Below, in pieces: positions 44,532-46,520 of a stretch of DNA of 46,520 nt. Origin of the DNA: Thermoflexus hugenholtzii JAD2 (GTDB lineage Bacteria > Chloroflexota > Dehalococcoidia > UBA2979); contig CAMDNW010000014.1 of assembly GCA_945903275.1 (NCBI GenBank), positions 1 through 46,520 of the forward strand, in the 5' to 3' direction. Made by a program: the position numbers and the translations under genes. Within the stretch, counting starts at the first letter, position 1; each line of letters opens with the position of its first letter. The notes beneath the pieces were generated by a model that worked only from the letters and a program-made list of their open reading frames with translations, was not told the DNA's origin and searched no databases.

Positions 44532-45197
44532 TTACGCCTCCACCGCGACGGCAGCACGACGAGTCGTCGCGCGCTCGCCGCCCCATAGGGCCTCGATGCG
44601 GCGGATGCCGTCGACGGTCAGCACCATGGTCTGGTGCGAGAGCATGTCACCGACGTTCAGCGTGTCGGCTGGCAGCAACCGGATACCATCGAGGTTGCGC
44701 GCCGAGAGGTGCGCATTGCGATCCGGCGCGCCGGTCACGATCAGCGCCGAGCGCTCCACGCCTAGGTTCTTCAGCAAGCCCACGACCGCCTTGGCGGACG
44801 GCTCGGCGATGCCGAGGCCATCGACGACGAGCAACCGCTGGTCAGCGGCGCGCGACGAGAGCACCGATCGGATCGCCAGCCGGCGCATCATCTTGGGCAA
44901 CTTCTGCACGTACGAGTGCGGGATCGGCCCGAACACGACTCCACCGCCCCGCCGCAAGGGAGAGCGAATCGAGCCCTGGCGGGAGGTACCGCCGCCCTTC
45001 TGGCGGCGCGTCTTGCGAGTGGAGCCGCGGACTTCGCCGCGGGTCTTGGTCTTGGCGGAGCCAGCACGGCGCGAGGCGAGCTGTGCGAGCAACGCCTGAT
45101 GCACGACCGCGGAGTTCGGCTCGATGCCGAAAATGGCATCATCAACATCGATCTGGTTGAGGCTCGCGCCGGCACTGCTGCGCACGTCGAGTTTCAT
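44532..45197 (-). CDS. rplD: 50S ribosomal protein L4
   Basis: A 221-aa 23S-binding protein. The long basic loop is TRGEVRGSTRKTRRQKGGGT then SRQGSIRSPLRRGGGVVFGP. The C-terminal globular part has LLVVDGLGIAEPSAKAVVGL and RNLDGIRLLPADTLNVGDML-like sequence. It overlaps rplC by 4 bp (ATGA). Confidence 0.97.
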   Translation of the reverse strand: MKLDVRSSAGASLNQIDVDDAIFGIEPNSAVVHQALLAQLASRRAGSAKTKTRGEVRGSTRKTRRQKGGGTSRQGSIRSPLRRGGGVVFGPIPHSYVQKLPKMMRRLAIRSVLSSRAADQRLLVVDGLGIAEPSAKAVVGLLKNLGVERSALIVTGAPDRNAHLSARNLDGIRLLPADTLNVGDMLSHQTMVLTVDGIRRIEALWGGERATTRRAAVAVEA

Positions 45198-45985
45198 GCC
45201 TGCGCCTCGCTTTCGGTGCTCGCATCGCCCTCGGCGGCAGCCGCCTCGGCGTCCTCGGTCACGGTCGCGTCCTCAGCCGACATTTCCGGCTCGATGTCTT
45301 CGATCTCGTCATCGATAGCCGCCGACGGCAGCACCGGCGGCGCGTAAGTCTTCAGCGCGGGGCGGCGACCGCGGGTCACGGTCACCACGTGGTCGACGGC
45401 ACCAGGAACAGAACCCTCAATGAAGAGCAGGTTCCGCGTGGGGTCAGTCAGCACCACAAGCACGTTCTGTACGGTCATGTTCCGGGCACCCATGTGGCCG
45501 GCCATCTTCTGGCCCTTCCACACCTTGCCGGGCGTGGTGCCAGAGCCGACGGAGCCGGGTGCGCGATGCCGGTCAGACTGACCGTGGGTCTTAGGTCCGC
45601 CGTGGAAGCCCCAACGCTTCACACCACCGGCCCAGCCGCGGCCTTTGGATACACCAGCGACGTCGACGTACTCACCGGGGGTGAAGGCATCGACGGTCAC
45701 GGTCTGGCCGCGCGTCAACGTCTCCCCTTCGAGCGGGAACTCACGCAGCACGGTCAGCGTCTCATCGATTCCAGCACGGCGCAGGTGGCCTCGCTCCGGG
45801 CGGTTGATGCGCTTGCGCTTGCCGGTGAAGCCGAGCTGGACAGCCTCGTAGCCATCACGCTCAGTCGTGCGGACATCGGTGACCCGGTTGGGGCCGACCT
45901 CGATTACTGTCACGGCGCGCACACGGCCAGCGCCATCGTAGAGGCGCATCATGCCGACTTTGCGTCCGATCATCCCGTTGACCAT
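45194..45985 (-). CDS. rplC: 50S ribosomal protein L3 with acidic C-terminal tail
   Basis: A 263-aa protein. The core (about 1-212) has MIGRKVGMMRLYDGAGRVRA, SKGRGWAGGVKRWGFHGGPK and GKVWKGQKMAGHMGARNMTV. About 50 extra residues follow, rich in Glu, Asp, Ala and Ser (DDEIEDIEPEMSAEDA and SESEAQA-like end). L3 is usually 205-215 aa. The ATGA overlap with rplD fixes the stop, so the tail is encoded, not a frameshift artefact. Confidence 0.97.
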   Translation of the reverse strand: MVNGMIGRKVGMMRLYDGAGRVRAVTVIEVGPNRVTDVRTTERDGYEAVQLGFTGKRKRINRPERGHLRRAGIDETLTVLREFPLEGETLTRGQTVTVDAFTPGEYVDVAGVSKGRGWAGGVKRWGFHGGPKTHGQSDRHRAPGSVGSGTTPGKVWKGQKMAGHMGARNMTVQNVLVVLTDPTRNLLFIEGSVPGAVDHVVTVTRGRRPALKTYAPPVLPSAAIDDEIEDIEPEMSAEDATVTEDAEAAAAEGDASTESEAQA

Positions 45986-46016
45986 CTCAGTACCTATTGT
46001 CCCTAGCCTGCGGCGC

Positions 46017-46328
46017 TTAGAGCTTGATCTCGATGTCGACGCCCGACGGCAATTGCAGCCGCATGAGCGTGTCCACCGTGCGCGATGTCGGTTCGAAGAT
46101 GTCGATCAGGCGCTTGTGCGTCCGCGTCTCGAACTGGTCTCGCGAGTCTTTATCGATGAACGGTGAGCGAACCACCGTGTACTTGCGGATGCGGGTCGGC
46201 AGCGGCACTGGGCCGGCCACAGCCGCACCAGTGCGCTCCGCCGCTTCGACGATCTGCTGAGCAGAGCGGTCGAGCACGCGATGGTCATAGGCTTTCAGCC
46301 TGATCCGAATACGCTGCCGTGCAACCAT
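46017..46328 (-). CDS. rpsJ: 30S ribosomal protein S10
   Basis: A 103-aa protein: [40 protein letters not shown] and [20 protein letters not shown]. Length is normal. S10 also works in transcription antitermination as NusE. It is 48 bp after tuf and 31 bp before rplC. Confidence 0.98.
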   Translation of the reverse strand: MVARQRIRIRLKAYDHRVLDRSAQQIVEAAERTGAAVAGPVPLPTRIRKYTVVRSPFIDKDSRDQFETRTHKRLIDIFEPTSRTVDTLMRLQLPSGVDIEIKL

Positions 46329-46376
46329 CGATCCGCTCGCTTCCCTGTCGTACTTCGCTCTACTCGATGTGGCTGG

Positions 46377-46520
46377 TTAGGCAGTAATTTCGGTAATAAC
46401 GCCAGCGCCGACGGTGCGTCCGCCCTCGCGGATGGCGAAGCGTAGGCCCGCTTCCACCGCCACTGGCGTAATCAGTTCGATGCTCACGGTCACGTTATCC
46501 CCGGGCATCACCATCTCGGT
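46377..46520 (-). CDS. tuf: Elongation factor Tu, C-terminal fragment (runs off the window)
   Basis: The last 47 codons of EF-Tu are visible: [20 protein letters not shown] then [20 protein letters not shown], ending TEITA with TAA. These are the domain 3 residues that contact aminoacyl-tRNA. The 5' part lies beyond the end of the window. The tuf-rpsJ junction is the usual str/S10 arrangement. Confidence 0.96.
   Translation of the reverse strand, partial: TEMVMPGDNVTVSIELITPVAVEAGLRFAIREGGRTVGAGVITEITA

Overview
The window is a 46.5 kb, GC-rich bacterial chromosome segment. It carries a biosynthetic block, a small decayed region, and a complete S10-spc-alpha ribosomal protein cluster. The mix suggests a Chloroflexota-like bacterium: DUF3179 lipoprotein, geranylgeranyl-reductase-family flavoprotein, AhcY with MetK, PGI/PMI-type SIS isomerase, zinc-type S4/S14/L24/L36, and a kinase with an HGDLGPEH loop. 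The phylum is an inference; no rRNA is present to confirm it.

Layout. 170-2366 (+): an OmpR-type response regulator and histidine kinase. 2400-13434 (-): one long branched-chain amino acid cluster reading ilvB, ilvN, a small leucine-rich ORF, leuA, leuC, leuD, an APH-like kinase, a membrane protein, leuB, cimA. ilvC and ilvD are not in the window. Upstream of ilvB is an attenuator that can be read directly: promoter, 28-aa leader peptide ending GLIVVLVLT, near-identical 20-nt direct repeats, and a 9-bp terminator hairpin. 13406-18919 (-): a DUF3179 lipoprotein, a geranylgeranyl-reductase-family oxidoreductase, a PH-like membrane protein, ilvE, and a thioredoxin reductase pseudogene. trxA (-) and a csoR-type regulator (+) follow, back to back. 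19861-21626 (-): plsX and a methyltransferase.

21704-23300 (+) holds three broken genes: adenine phosphoribosyltransferase (internal deletion), the 3' part of an ABC transporter ATPase, and methylthioadenosine phosphorylase (5-bp duplication frameshift). apt and mtnP are consecutive steps of adenine salvage from methylthioadenosine, so their joint decay looks like loss of one pathway. Intact GNAT, ahcY and metK follow, then a sugar nucleotidyltransferase and a phosphosugar isomerase. A perfect 50-nt palindrome separates these from the convergent ribosomal cluster.

29143-46520 (-): transcription order tuf (partial), rpsJ, rplC, rplD, rplW, rplB, rpsS, rplV, rpsC, rplP, rpmC, rpsQ, rplN, rplX, rplE, rpsN, rpsH, rplF, rplR, rpsE, rpmD, rplO, secY, adk, map, infA, rpmJ, rpsM, rpsK, rpsD, rpoA, rplQ, truA, rplM, rpsI. 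Oddities are an enlarged zinc knuckle in S14 and acidic low-complexity tails on RpoA, L3 and S17.

Several unlinked genes have a TAnnAT -10 box ending 6-7 nt before the ATG, which suggests leaderless transcripts. No rRNA, tRNA, CRISPR array, insertion sequence or prophage was seen. No gene-free stretch exceeds 300 bases.
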